Assembly: GCF_042654585.1 (NCBI RefSeq)
Contig: NZ_JBHSGR010000006.1
Location: 124,001 to 188,000 of the forward strand
DNA: 64,000 bases
Direction: 5' to 3'
Origin: Geodermatophilus arenarius
GTDB taxonomy: Bacteria; Actinomycetota; Actinomycetes; Mycobacteriales; Geodermatophilaceae
The position numbers were made by a program, and so were the translations under genes. Within the stretch, counting starts at the first letter, position 1; each line of letters opens with the position of its first letter. This document shows, in pieces, positions 1 through 7,635 of this stretch. The notes under the pieces are model-generated. The model worked only from the letters and a program-made list of their open reading frames with translations. It was not told the DNA's origin and made no database searches.

Positions 1-683
1 CGCGGGTGGCGACGCTGACGCCGCTGCTGCGCCCCGACCCGGCCCGCCCGTCCGGCCGGGAGGTCGCGCTGGCCGGCGCCCTGGCCGCGGCCGGCGCCGC
101 CGTCGTCCCGCCGAGCGACCTGCTGCCGCCCGGGCCGCACGTGCACGACGGGCTGACCCTCACCTTCTGGACCCGCGTGGAGGTGCTGCCGCGGACGCCG
201 ACCCCGGCCGAGGTGGCCACCGCGCTCGCCGGCCTGCACGAGGTGCTCGCCGGCCTGCCGGTGACCGGGCGCCCGCTGGACACCCCGCTCGACGACCTCG
301 CGGTCTTCAGCGAGCGGGCGGGCGCGTGGGGCGTCGAGCCCGCCGTCCGCGCGCGGACGGCGGAGCAGGTGGAGGTCCTCCGTCCCCGGCTGAGCGGGCG
401 CGTGCAGGTGCTGCACGGCGACGCGCACCCCGGCAACCTGCTGGCCACCCCCGACGGCTGGCGGTGGGCCGACCTCGAGGACACCTGCGCCGGGCCGCCG
501 GAGTGGGACCTCGCCTGCCTGCAGCTCACCTCCCGGCTGGACGGGCGGGCCGCACTCGACGCGGCCGGCGGCCCGTCCGACGCCGAGCTCGCGCCGTGGC
601 TGGAGCTGCGCCGGCTGCACGCGCGGGCGTGGACGAGCGTCGTCCGCGCGGGTCACACGAGCGGCAGCGCGGACTCCCGGTAG
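1..683 (+). CDS. Phosphotransferase, APH/choline-kinase-like family (5' end outside window)
   Basis: C-terminal part of an aminoglycoside-phosphotransferase-fold kinase. The catalytic loop reads HGDAHPGNLL (Brenner motif HxDxxxxN), and the metal-binding segment follows as WADLEDT, then PPEWDLA. Members phosphorylate small molecules or act as fructosamine/choline kinases; the substrate cannot be read here. A GTG at position 6 is possible, but the visible protein lacks the family's N-terminal nucleotide-binding lobe start and the frame is open to the window edge, so I treat it as 5'-partial. Its last 31 bases overlap the end of the convergent minus-strand gene. Confidence 0.75.
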   Translation, partial: RVATLTPLLRPDPARPSGREVALAGALAAAGAAVVPPSDLLPPGPHVHDGLTLTFWTRVEVLPRTPTPAEVATALAGLHEVLAGLPVTGRPLDTPLDDLAVFSERAGAWGVEPAVRARTAEQVEVLRPRLSGRVQVLHGDAHPGNLLATPDGWRWADLEDTCAGPPEWDLACLQLTSRLDGRAALDAAGGPSDAELAPWLELRRLHARAWTSVVRAGHTSGSADSR

Positions 684-1615
684 GTGGTGCCGGCCAGCGA
701 CGGCGGCAGCACGTCGGGGTCGAGCACCACGGAGAACAGCGCGCGCGGGTCCTGCAGCGTCGCGGGCGGGCGGGCAGCCGCGCGCGGGACCACGTGGTCC
801 CAGCGGGCCGGGCGGCGGTGCGGCAGCAGCTCGCGCCCCTCGAACAGGTAGTCGCCGAGCACCTCGCCGACCAGCAGGCCGGCGCCGTGCTCGATCGGCA
901 GCGCCACCGGGTCGCCGGGGCGGATCTCGTCGAGGAAGGTCGACAGCTGGCGCAGGTCCTTGCTCGGCCGGCGCCCGGAGATCTCCTTGGCCAGTGCGCG
1001 CAGCTCGGCCGGCGACAGGCCCGTGGCGTCGACGTCGATCCCCGACTGGGTGCCCAGCCCCACGACGCCCGCGGCCAGGCACGCGCCCAGCTCGTTGTGC
1101 GCCCGCGGCCGCACGACCCACACCCGGGTGCCCTCGGGCTCGGCCGCCGGCGGGACGTCGTCGGGACCGGGCCAGACGTAGGGCAGGTCGTCGGGCTCGT
1201 CGCCGAACAGCGGGGCGAACCGCGGCCGGTAGAAGTCCGGCTCCTTGGCGAGCAGGTTCGACCGGTGGGACAGGTGCAGCGCCTCGTCGCCGACCCAGGA
1301 GGGCAGCATCCCGGCGCGGGCGAGCTCGTCCTGCGTGGCGCCCTCGACGTCGGGGGCGAACTCGGCGATCAGCGTGTGCGTGCTGTCGGCGAACCCGCGC
1401 TCGCGCCAGACCCGCACCATCGCCAGGCCGTAGACGACCAGCGCCGCCGTCCGCCCGCGCCACATGTGCACGACCGGGTGCGAGGACCAGCCGTAGTCGG
1501 GCAGCTCCAGGGCGCGCAGCACCTGCAGCGTCTCGACCCGCTGCTTGCCCAGGCGCGGTGAGTCCAGCAGCCGCGCGCTCTCCTCGAAGTCGGCCACCGG
1601 CAGGAAGGTCTGCAT
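653..1615 (-). CDS. MSMEG_6728-like pyrimidine dimer DNA glycosylase-like domain fused to PUA/Mrr-N-like domain
   Basis: A 320-residue protein. Residues 1-150 start MQTFLPVADFEESARLLD and contain RLGKQRVETLQVLRAL (21-36), HPVVHMWRG, and GDEALHLSHRS near 109-119, the pattern of the MSMEG_6728 family related to T4 endonuclease V (pyrimidine dimer glycosylase). Residues about 163-280 form a second domain (VWVVRP, GVVGLGTQSGIDVD, FLDEIRPGDPVALP, GAGLLVGEV) that resembles the PUA-like/Mrr N-terminal modules reading modified DNA. The upstream reading frame to 1822 is rejected because family homology begins at ATG 1615, with an AGGA 10 nt ahead. A DNA-damage or modified-base role is inferred; the two-domain arrangement is unusual. 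Confidence 0.7.
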   Translation of the reverse strand: MQTFLPVADFEESARLLDSPRLGKQRVETLQVLRALELPDYGWSSHPVVHMWRGRTAALVVYGLAMVRVWRERGFADSTHTLIAEFAPDVEGATQDELARAGMLPSWVGDEALHLSHRSNLLAKEPDFYRPRFAPLFGDEPDDLPYVWPGPDDVPPAAEPEGTRVWVVRPRAHNELGACLAAGVVGLGTQSGIDVDATGLSPAELRALAKEISGRRPSKDLRQLSTFLDEIRPGDPVALPIEHGAGLLVGEVLGDYLFEGRELLPHRRPARWDHVVPRAAARPPATLQDPRALFSVVLDPDVLPPSLAGTTYRESALPLV

Positions 1616-1646
1616 CGCGGCGGTTCCTGCCCGGTCGGGCGCGCGG

Positions 1647-1946
1647 TCAACCGCCGAGCGCCTCCAGCGCCGCCTCCCAGCGGGCGCGGCGGGCGTCGCC
1701 GTCCTGCTCCCACCAGGCGGGACCGCGCTCCCCCAGCCCGGTCTTGGCCAGCTGCACCCGGTCCCGGGCGGCCCGGACGGCGGCCGGGTCCGGGGCCGTG
1801 CGCACCGCCGCGCGCGCCGCACCCAGGTGGGACAGCAGCCGGGCGCGGACGTCGTCGGGCAGGGACGGGTCCGCCTTCCGCCACCGCCGCCCGTCGACGA
1901 CGACCCAGCGGCCGTCGTCGGTGTGCTCGACCTCGCGGCGGGTCAC
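1647..1946 (-). CDS. Conserved hypothetical protein (99 aa), coupled to the sirtuin gene
   Basis: A small, charged, soluble protein rich in helix-forming residues. It has a short beta-like N-terminus (GRWVVVDGRRWR), then KADPSLPDDVR and RVQLAKTGLGERGPAWWE. This layout (RWR-x-DPxxP ... AKxxLGERGxxWW) recurs in a widespread uncharacterised bacterial family, recalled from memory rather than a search. The GTG start at 1946 overlaps the upstream sirtuin stop as GTGA, so translation is probably coupled to the deacetylase. No catalytic motif or membrane segment is visible, and I assign no function. Confidence 0.7.
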   Translation of the reverse strand: MTRREVEHTDDGRWVVVDGRRWRKADPSLPDDVRARLLSHLGAARAAVRTAPDPAAVRAARDRVQLAKTGLGERGPAWWEQDGDARRARWEAALEALGG

Positions 1947-2797
1947 GCGCCGCAGCGGCGGGCGAGCTCCGGCAGCACCTCGCCGAGCGGCGCGTCCACC
2001 TTCACGTCGACCTTGGCGTCGCCGCGCGTGGGGCCGAGGTTGACCACCGCCACCGGGATGCCGAGCTCGGCGGCGCGCAGCACGAACCGGTAGCCGCTCA
2101 TGACGGTCAGCGAGGAGCCGAGGACGAGCAGGCCGGCGGACTCCTCGAGCATCCGGAAGCAGGTGCCCACGCGGTCGCGCGGCACGGTCTCGCCGAAGAA
2201 CACGACGTCGGGCTTGAGCGGCCCGTCGCCGCACGCGGTGCACCCGACCATCACGAAACCGTCGAGCACCTCGTCGGGCAGCTCGGCGTCGCCGTCGGGG
2301 TTGACCTCGTCCGCGCGCGGGCCGAAGGCCGGGTTGGCGGCCCGCAGCCGGCGGTGCAGCTCGTCCCGCCGGGCGACGTCCCCGCAGGCCAGGCACACCG
2401 TCCGGTCCAACCCGCCGTGCAGCTCGACGACGTCCCGGGCGCCGGCGGCCTGGTGCAGCCCGTCGACGTTCTGCGTGACGACGCCGGCGAGCAGGCCGGC
2501 GCGCTGCAGCCGGGCGACGGCGGAGTGCCCGGCGTTGGGGCGGGCGGCGGCCATCTGCGGCCAGCCGACGTAGCTGCGCGCCCAGTAGCGGTGCCGCCCG
2601 CGCGGGTCGCGGCGGAAGGTCTGCCACGTCATCGGCGTGTGCCGGCGCAGGGAGCCGGTGGCGCCGCGGTAGTCGGGGATGCCGGAGTCGGTGGACAGGC
2701 CGGCGCCGGAGAGGACGAGGACGTCTCCGTCGGCGACCAGGCCGGCCAGCTCGTCGAGGCCGTCCGCGGTCTGGACGGCGGGGAGGGCGGCGGTCAC
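1943..2797 (-). CDS. NAD-dependent protein deacetylase, SIR2 family
   Basis: A 284-residue sirtuin. The NAD site GAGLSTDSGIPDYRG lies at 31-45, TQNVDGLH at 108-115, and the catalytic base is H127 in ELHGG. Two zinc-binding pairs are C135/C138 (CLAC) and C186/C189 (CTAC), followed by KPDVVFFGE and GSSLTV. All catalytic and structural residues are present, so it should be active in NAD-dependent deacylation of lysines; sirtuins of this type often act on acetyl-CoA synthetases, but no such partner is adjacent. The start is GTG 2797, with GACGAT 6 nt upstream as a leaderless-type -10. The next gene overlaps its stop by GTGA. Confidence 0.92.
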   Translation of the reverse strand: MTAALPAVQTADGLDELAGLVADGDVLVLSGAGLSTDSGIPDYRGATGSLRRHTPMTWQTFRRDPRGRHRYWARSYVGWPQMAAARPNAGHSAVARLQRAGLLAGVVTQNVDGLHQAAGARDVVELHGGLDRTVCLACGDVARRDELHRRLRAANPAFGPRADEVNPDGDAELPDEVLDGFVMVGCTACGDGPLKPDVVFFGETVPRDRVGTCFRMLEESAGLLVLGSSLTVMSGYRFVLRAAELGIPVAVVNLGPTRGDAKVDVKVDAPLGEVLPELARRCGA

Positions 2798-2838
2798 CGG
2801 CCCATCGTCCTCCGTGGCCGCACGCCGCGCCGCCGTCG

Positions 2839-3276
2839 TCAGGTGAGCCGGCCCTCCAGTCGGCCGAGCAGGTCGTCGTACACCCGGCGCAGGCCCCTGG
2901 GGGCGAAGGTCCGCTCGAAGAAGCCGCCGATGCCGCCCGCGCCGGTCCAGGTGGTGCGCACCCGCACGGTGCTGCTGCCGGAGTCCGCCGGGGTGACCGT
3001 CCACGTGGTGACCATCGAGGAGCGGGTGTCGCGCTCGACGAGGGTGCCGTCGGGCTCGGTGACCTCGACGTCCTGCTCGCGCACCCGCTTCGACGTCGCG
3101 GCGAACCGCCAGTGCACCCGCGTGCCGGAGCCCTGGCCGCCTGCCTCGACGCGGTAGTCGCTGAACTGCTCGGGCAGCACCTCGCGCCGGGTGCCGGTGT
3201 AGTCGGCGAGGGCCGCCCGGACCCGCTCGGCGGGGGCGTTGACGACGCGTTCGGCGGTGGCCACGACCTGTCCCAT
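2839..3276 (-). CDS. SRPBCC family protein (polyketide cyclase/START-like)
   Basis: A 145-residue protein with the helix-grip pattern of SRPBCC ligand-binding proteins: an N-terminal strand with ERVVNAPAERVRAAL, YRVEAGGQGSGTRVHW in the middle, and the long C-terminal helix ending GLRRVYDDLLGRLEGRL. Such proteins bind hydrophobic ligands in a single cavity; the ligand is unknown. Two in-frame ATGs exist (3285 and 3276). I prefer 3276 because CAGGAT lies 7 nt upstream, matching the leaderless promoter pattern seen throughout this window, and family members begin M-G-Q-V. Confidence 0.8.
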   Translation of the reverse strand: MGQVVATAERVVNAPAERVRAALADYTGTRREVLPEQFSDYRVEAGGQGSGTRVHWRFAATSKRVREQDVEVTEPDGTLVERDTRSSMVTTWTVTPADSGSSTVRVRTTWTGAGGIGGFFERTFAPRGLRRVYDDLLGRLEGRLT

Positions 3277-3320
3277 GCCCGCCATCCTGCCCGCGTTCGC
3301 ACCGGCCGCGCCGCGGGGGC

Positions 3321-3644
3321 TCAGCCGGCGGAGTCCTCGGCGTCCAGGTAGGAGCAGCGGAACCGGGCGCCGGCCATCGCCTCGGTGAAGCGGGCCTCCC
3401 AGGCGGGGTCGTCGGCCGGGAAGGCGGCGAACACGCGGTCCTCGAGCACGACCGGCACCCCGTCGGGGCCCGGGTACGAGCGGCGCAGCAGCACCCGCGT
3501 CCGCCCGTCGACCTCGTCGTGCGCCGGTGCCCACCGGGCCCGCGGCGGGGCGGCCCGCCGTCCCGCCGTCCAGACGCCGAGGCCGGAGAGCAGCAGGGCG
3601 ACGAGCACCAGCAGCAGCACCATCTCGACCACTGCGAGCAACAC
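3321..3644 (-). CDS. Hypothetical single-pass membrane protein
   Basis: A 107-residue protein with one strong N-terminal transmembrane helix (VVEMVLLLVLVALLLSGLGV, about residues 5-24) followed by a soluble acidic domain containing RRSYPGPDGVPVVLEDRVF and WEARFTEAMAGARFRC. No family is recognised. The frame stays open to a GTG at 3716, but GTG 3644 is preferred because TACCGT lies exactly 6 nt upstream and the hydrophobic helix begins immediately after it. It lies between the SRPBCC gene (45 nt downstream) and tRNA-Arg. Confidence 0.55.
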   Translation of the reverse strand: MLLAVVEMVLLLVLVALLLSGLGVWTAGRRAAPPRARWAPAHDEVDGRTRVLLRRSYPGPDGVPVVLEDRVFAAFPADDPAWEARFTEAMAGARFRCSYLDAEDSAG

Positions 3645-3739
3645 GCACAGACGGTAGACACCGGGGACGCTCCGCGGGCCCCTCCCGGGCGTCCCGGTAG
3701 CCTCGGTTCCGCACACCCCGGTCGGCGCTGCGCCGACGA

Positions 3740-3812
3740 GCCCCCGTAGCTCAGGGGATAGAGCATCGGTTTCCTAAACCGTGTGTCGCAGGTTCGAATC
3801 CTGCCGGGGGCA
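3740..3812 (+). tRNA. tRNA-Arg (anticodon CCT)
   Basis: A 73-nt cloverleaf. Acceptor arms are GCCCCCG (3740-3746) and CGGGGGC (3805-3811) with discriminator A3812. The D stem is GCTC/GAGC, and the anticodon loop TTCCTAA (3771-3777) gives anticodon CCT at 3773-3775. The T arm is GCAGG-TTCGAAT-CCTGC. The outermost anticodon-stem pair is T-T. The 3' CCA is not encoded in full (A followed by CCC). It reads AGG codons, which are rare in this GC-rich genome. Confidence 0.96.
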
Positions 3813-3871
3813 CCCGTCCCGGGACGTCCGGCGTACCGGTCGCGGCCGGACGCCCTCTACCGTTCCGGACC

Positions 3872-4396
3872 ATGGTGGACGACGCGGAGTCGGTGGGACC
3901 TGCAGCGCCGTCGGACGCGCTCCTCGTGCCGCTGTCCTGGGACGGGCCGCGGGGCCGCTGCGAGCAGCGGGAGGGCGTCCTCCAGGAGACGGCCCTGCTG
4001 TACGCGCGGCTGACCGCCGGGGACCCGGCCGGCCAGTGGGTGGTCTACCGCTACCTGGAGGCCTGGCGGGAGCACCTCCGGCTCTCCCTGCTCGGGGTCC
4101 TCGAGGACCTCCCGGCCCTCACGGGAGAGCCGCTGACCCTCGACGGGGACGACGTCTTCGCGCACTGGAGCGTGGTGCAGGAGGTGCTGGTCGGGCTGTG
4201 GCCCGACGCGGCCGAGGACACGGCGGTGACGTCCCGCGCACTGATCCGGCTGCAGACCGCGTTCGGCTCCGACCGCGTCGACGTCGCCGCGGTCCACCGC
4301 GAGATGCTCACGGCGGCGGCCTTCTTCGACGGACTGGAGGCCCGGGCGCAGGCCCACCTGGAGTTCCTGCAGGACCGGCTCGACCACCTGAGCTGA
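3872..4396 (+). CDS. Hypothetical protein (174 aa)
   Basis: Soluble, acidic, mostly helical protein without a family I recognise. It contains LLYARLTAGDPAGQWVVYRY and a C-terminal helix HREMLTAAAFFDGLEARAQA that could form a coiled coil. No signal peptide, membrane helix or catalytic motif is visible. ATG 3872 has TACCGT 8 nt upstream, consistent with a leaderless transcript starting just after tRNA-Arg. Codon use (GC-rich third positions) supports a real gene. Confidence 0.7.
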   Translation: MVDDAESVGPAAPSDALLVPLSWDGPRGRCEQREGVLQETALLYARLTAGDPAGQWVVYRYLEAWREHLRLSLLGVLEDLPALTGEPLTLDGDDVFAHWSVVQEVLVGLWPDAAEDTAVTSRALIRLQTAFGSDRVDVAAVHREMLTAAAFFDGLEARAQAHLEFLQDRLDHLS

Positions 4397-4471
4397 CCCG
4401 CCGCGGCGTCCGCACCCGCAGGTCCGCCGGTCGGGGTGGGCCCGACGGTGCGCCGCGGGTACAGGGGACGC

Positions 4472-4768
4472 ATGGCACTCCGCAACGCCGCGGTCGCGGC
4501 CGCCGGCCAGTGGACCGACCCCGACGACGGCATCCGCTACCCCAGCGGCGAGGTGCACGCCTGGGAGCGCGGGCGCAACGAGACGGTCTGCGGCCTGTCG
4601 CTGTCCCGCTCGCGGCTGGCCCGCTTCCCGCACGTGAGCTGGTCCGACGTGCAGCCCGAGTCCGGCCGGCACGCCGAGGAGGTGCAGGCCGTCTGCCGCC
4701 GCTGCCGCGCCGCGCTCGGCGCCCGCCGGGACGACCGCGGGTGGACGCGCACGAACCCCCGCCCATGA
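4472..4768 (+). CDS. Small Cys-containing hypothetical protein (98 aa)
   Basis: A 98-residue protein with three cysteines, one in NETVCGLSLSRSRLARFPHV and a C-x-x-C pair in AVCRRCRAAL, plus several histidines, so a small zinc site is possible. ATG 4472 is preceded by AGGGGAC as ribosome binding site. The pattern (VHAWERGRNETVCG ... VCRRC) resembles small uncharacterised actinobacterial proteins, from memory. Function unknown. Confidence 0.65.
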   Translation: MALRNAAVAAAGQWTDPDDGIRYPSGEVHAWERGRNETVCGLSLSRSRLARFPHVSWSDVQPESGRHAEEVQAVCRRCRAALGARRDDRGWTRTNPRP

Positions 4769-4927
4769 CGCCCGGTTCACGGTGCACCCGTGTCACCACG
4801 CCTCCGCGCCGGACGACCCGTGGGGCCCGAGCCTGCTCCGCCCCGCTCCCCCTCGCGCCGGTCGCAGGCACCGTCCTGGCGCCGGGGGCCGGCACCGGTC
4901 GAGGAACTCCTCCGGCGGACACTGGTT

Positions 4928-4959
4928 CGAGAAGGAAACCTTCTCGGCTGCGAGGCGTT
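4928..4959 (+). promoter_or_regulatory. Perfect palindrome overlapping an ECF-sigma-like promoter
   Basis: CGAGAAGG-AAA-CCTTCTCG (4928-4946) is a perfect 8-bp inverted repeat. Across it lies GGAAAC (4934-4939), 16 nt, then CGTT (4956-4959), close to the GGAAC-N16-CGTT pattern of several actinobacterial ECF sigma factors. It sits about 70 nt before the GNAT gene in a 258-nt stretch (4769-5026) that otherwise shows no gene. The palindrome could instead be an operator or the terminator of the upstream gene. Confidence 0.35.
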
Positions 4960-5026
4960 ACCGTCTCAGGTGCACGTCGTGTCCCCGGCAACGGCGCCGG
5001 GGCATAGCGGAGGTGGGAACGCAACG

Positions 5027-5347
5027 ATGGAGACCACGGTGGTCGACGTCCCCGAGCGGGGACGGTTCGAGGTGCGGGTCGGCGAGCGCGTCGTCGGACT
5101 GGCCAGCTACCACGTCGAGAACGGCACGATGGCACTGCCGCACACCGAGGTGGACCCCAGCATGGGGGGTCGCGGACTCGGCAAGGTCCTGGTGGCCGGT
5201 GTCCTCGACGCAGCCCGCGAGCGCGGACTGCACGTCCTGCCCTACTGCTCCTTCGTGCGCCACTACATCCAGCAGCATCCCGAGACGCTGGACCTCGTCG
5301 CCGACGAGGACAAGCCCCACTTCGGTCTGGCCACCGCCGACCGCTGA
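5027..5347 (+). CDS. YjdJ-type GNAT N-acetyltransferase
   Basis: A 106-residue short GNAT of the PF14542 type: VGERVVGLASYHVENGTMAL, then the acetyl-CoA loop SMGGRGLGKVLVAGVLDAAR (45-64; the Q/R-x-x-G-x-G/A pattern), then LHVLPYCSFVRHYIQQHPE. The YCSFVRxYIxxHPE ending is diagnostic for this family (human NATD1 relatives). The acetyl acceptor is unknown. ATG 5027 has AGCGGAGGTG upstream as ribosome binding site. A possible ECF-type promoter lies about 70 nt upstream. Confidence 0.88.
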   Translation: METTVVDVPERGRFEVRVGERVVGLASYHVENGTMALPHTEVDPSMGGRGLGKVLVAGVLDAARERGLHVLPYCSFVRHYIQQHPETLDLVADEDKPHFGLATADR

Positions 5348-5395
5348 CCCGGCGCTGACCTGCGGCCCCGCGCCGGGCGACCTAACCTGGCGCGG

Positions 5396-6769
5396 GTGCC
5401 GACCGCCCTGCTCTGGTTCCGTCGCGACCTGCGGCTGCGCGACCACCCGGCGCTGGTCGCCGCGGTCGGGGCGGCCGGCCGGGACGGCACCGTGGTGCCC
5501 GTCTTCGTCGTGGACCCGCGGCTGTGGGAGCCGTCGGGCCGGCCGCGGCGGGAGTTCCTGCGCGGCTGCCTGGCCGACCTGCGCGAGCAGACCGGCGGGG
5601 CGCTGGTCGTCCGCTCCGGGGACCCGGCGCGCGTGGTGCCCGACCTCGTGCGCGAGACGGGCGCGGCGAGCGTGCACGTGTCCTCCGACGCCGGGGTGTA
5701 CGGGCGGGCGCGGGACGCGGCGGTCGAGCGGGCGCTGGGTGAGGTCCCGTTCGTCCGCACCGGCTCGCCCTACGGCGTCACGCCCGGCCGGCTGACCAAG
5801 GACGACGGCACGCCGTACCGGGTCTACTCGCCCTTCGCCCGGGCCTGGCGGGCGCGCGGGCTGCACTCCCCCGCCCCGTACCCGGACGACGTCGCGTGGG
5901 CCGACGGCGTCCGCTCCGAGGACCTGCCCCCGGCGCAGGACCTCGGCGGCACCGTGCTGCCCCCGGCCGGCGAGCGCGCCGGGCTGGACGCGTGGGCGCT
6001 GTTCCGCGACCAGCGGCTGCTCGGCTACGCCACCGGCCGCAACACCCCGGGCTCCGACGGCACCAGCCGGCTGTCGGCGCACCTGAAGTACGGCACCGTG
6101 CACCCGCGGACGCTGCTCGCCGAGGCGCAGGCGCTCGCCGACGACCACGCCGAGGCGGTGGAGAAGTTCACCGGCGAGCTCATCTGGCGGGACTTCTACG
6201 CCGACGTGCTCTGGCACCGCCCCGAGACCGCGCGGGAGCCGTTCGACCCGCGGATGGCGCGCATGCGGTACGACACCGGCCCGGAGGCCGACGAGCACTT
6301 CGCCGCCTGGGCCGAGGGCCGCACCGGCTACCCGATCGTCGACGCCGGGATGCGTCAGCTGCACGGCGAGGCCTACGTGCACAACCGGGTGCGGATGGTC
6401 GTGGCGTCCTTCCTCTGCAAGGACCTGCACGTCGACTGGCGGCGCGGCGCCCGCTACTTCCTCGACCACCTCGTCGACGGCGACCTCGCCAGCAACCACC
6501 ACGGCTGGCAGTGGGTGGCCGGCACCGGCACCGACCCCTCGCCGTACCACCGCGTGTTCAACCCGACCCGGCAGGGCGAGCAGTTCGACCCCGACGGCGT
6601 CTACGTGCGGCGCTGGGTGCCCGAGCTGCGCGACGTCCCCGACCGGTACGTGCACGAGCCGTGGACCCTGCCCGGCGGACCGCCCGAGGGCTATCCCCTG
6701 CCGATCGTCGACCACGCGGAGGAGCGCCAGGTGGCGCTGGCCCGCTACCAGGCGGTGCGCGATGCCTGA
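5396..6769 (+). CDS. phr: Deoxyribodipyrimidine photolyase (cryptochrome/photolyase class I)
   Basis: A 457-residue DNA photolyase that uses FAD and light to reverse cyclobutane pyrimidine dimers. The N-terminal antenna domain starts LLWFRRDLRLRDHPAL. The FAD-binding domain carries GTSRLSAHLKYG, ELIWRDFY, GYPIVDAGMRQL, HNRVRMVVASFL, DWRRGARYF, DGDLASNHHGWQWVAGTGTD and FNPTRQGEQFDPDG. Length is normal for the family. GTG 5396 has TAACCT 7 nt upstream (leaderless type). The last 8 nt overlap the start of the downstream Nei glycosylase, forming a small DNA-repair operon. Confidence 0.95.
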   Translation: MPTALLWFRRDLRLRDHPALVAAVGAAGRDGTVVPVFVVDPRLWEPSGRPRREFLRGCLADLREQTGGALVVRSGDPARVVPDLVRETGAASVHVSSDAGVYGRARDAAVERALGEVPFVRTGSPYGVTPGRLTKDDGTPYRVYSPFARAWRARGLHSPAPYPDDVAWADGVRSEDLPPAQDLGGTVLPPAGERAGLDAWALFRDQRLLGYATGRNTPGSDGTSRLSAHLKYGTVHPRTLLAEAQALADDHAEAVEKFTGELIWRDFYADVLWHRPETAREPFDPRMARMRYDTGPEADEHFAAWAEGRTGYPIVDAGMRQLHGEAYVHNRVRMVVASFLCKDLHVDWRRGARYFLDHLVDGDLASNHHGWQWVAGTGTDPSPYHRVFNPTRQGEQFDPDGVYVRRWVPELRDVPDRYVHEPWTLPGGPPEGYPLPIVDHAEERQVALARYQAVRDA

Positions 6770-7571
6770 GGGCCACACCCTGTACCGGCTGGCGAAGGAG
6801 CAGTCGGAGCTGTTCGCGGGCCGGCCGGTGCACGTCACCAGCCCGCAGGGCCGCTTCGCCGCCGGCGCCGCGCTGCTCGACGGCCGGGTGCTCGAGGAGG
6901 TCACCAGCTACGGCAAGCACCTGTTCGCCGACTTCGGCGGCGACGTGCTGCACGTCCACCTGGGCCTCTACGGCACCTACACGACCGGCGTCGGCGACCC
7001 GCCTCCCCCGCGCGGCGCGCTGCGGATGCGCTGGGTGGCCGACGGGCCGAAGGGCGAGGGCGTGTGGACCGACCTGCGCGGGGCGACGGCGTGCGACGTC
7101 CTCACCCGGCCCGAGGTCGACGCGATCCTCGACCGGCTCGGCCCCGACCCGCTGCGCACCCGCCGGGGCGGCCCGCTGTCGTACGCGAGGGTCGGCCGCA
7201 GCCGGACGGCGGTCGGCGCGCTGCTGATGGACCAGGCGGTGCTGGCCGGCGTCGGCAACGTCTACCGCGCCGAGATCCTCTTCCGGCACCGGATCTCGCC
7301 GTTCCGCCCGGGCCGCGACGTCGGCGAGCAGGAGTGGCAGGCGCTGTGGGACGACCTGGTGGTGATCATGCGCGCCGGTGTCCGGATGGGCCGGATCGTG
7401 ACGACGCAGCCGGCCGACCGCTCGCGCCGCTCGGGTGCGGTGCGCCGGGAGGACGCGCACTACGTCTACCGGCGCACCGGCCTGCCCTGCCGGATCTGCG
7501 GCACCGAGGTGCGCACCGAGGAGATGGCCGGCCGCAACCTCTACTGGTGCCCCGTCTGCCAGGCGGTCTGA
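6762..7571 (+). CDS. Fpg/Nei family DNA glycosylase (Nei2-like)
   Basis: A 269-residue bifunctional base-excision glycosylase/AP lyase. It begins MPEGHTLYRLA, where P2 and E3 are catalytic and H4 marks the Nei-type group. The helix-two-turn-helix segment appears as DQAVLAGVGNVYRAEILFRH, and a C-terminal zinc finger CRICG...CPVC closes the protein. Expected substrates are oxidised pyrimidines. The start overlaps the photolyase stop by 8 nt, so the two repair enzymes should be co-translated. A palindromic repeat element follows immediately. Confidence 0.94.
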   Translation: MPEGHTLYRLAKEQSELFAGRPVHVTSPQGRFAAGAALLDGRVLEEVTSYGKHLFADFGGDVLHVHLGLYGTYTTGVGDPPPPRGALRMRWVADGPKGEGVWTDLRGATACDVLTRPEVDAILDRLGPDPLRTRRGGPLSYARVGRSRTAVGALLMDQAVLAGVGNVYRAEILFRHRISPFRPGRDVGEQEWQALWDDLVVIMRAGVRMGRIVTTQPADRSRRSGAVRREDAHYVYRRTGLPCRICGTEVRTEEMAGRNLYWCPVCQAV

Positions 7572-7572
7572 C

Positions 7573-7635
7573 GGCCCCTCTGCAGGGGCCCACCGCGAGC
7601 GTGCGAGCGGTGGGGGCGGAGGGGTCCTTCGTCTA
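7573..7635 (-). repeat. Stop-codon-anchored palindromic element, copy A (63 nt)
   Basis: Read on the minus strand, the element begins with the TAG stop of the monooxygenase gene, continues ACGAAGGACCCC, contains the inner stem CCACCGC...GCGGTGG and closes with CCCTGCAGAGGGGCC. It lies between convergent genes and should fold as a two-part hairpin in either direction. It shares start, centre, end and length with the copies at 19460 and 20853. A bidirectional terminator role is inferred. Confidence 0.75.

Noticed and set aside
326..1561. Long plus-strand open frame opposite the 653-1615 gene
   Set aside because: Arg/Gly/Ala-rich translation without family resemblance; it is the antisense shadow of the recognised minus-strand gene, as expected in very GC-rich DNA.
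3740..3812. tRNA-Arg as a possible integration site
   Set aside because: No integrase, no duplicated 3' tRNA end and no shift in composition downstream; the neighbours are ordinary chromosomal genes.
4958..6904. 648-codon minus-strand open frame opposite GNAT, photolyase and Nei
   Set aside because: Composition is Val/Gly/Arg/His-rich repeats without domains; the plus strand carries three recognised genes.
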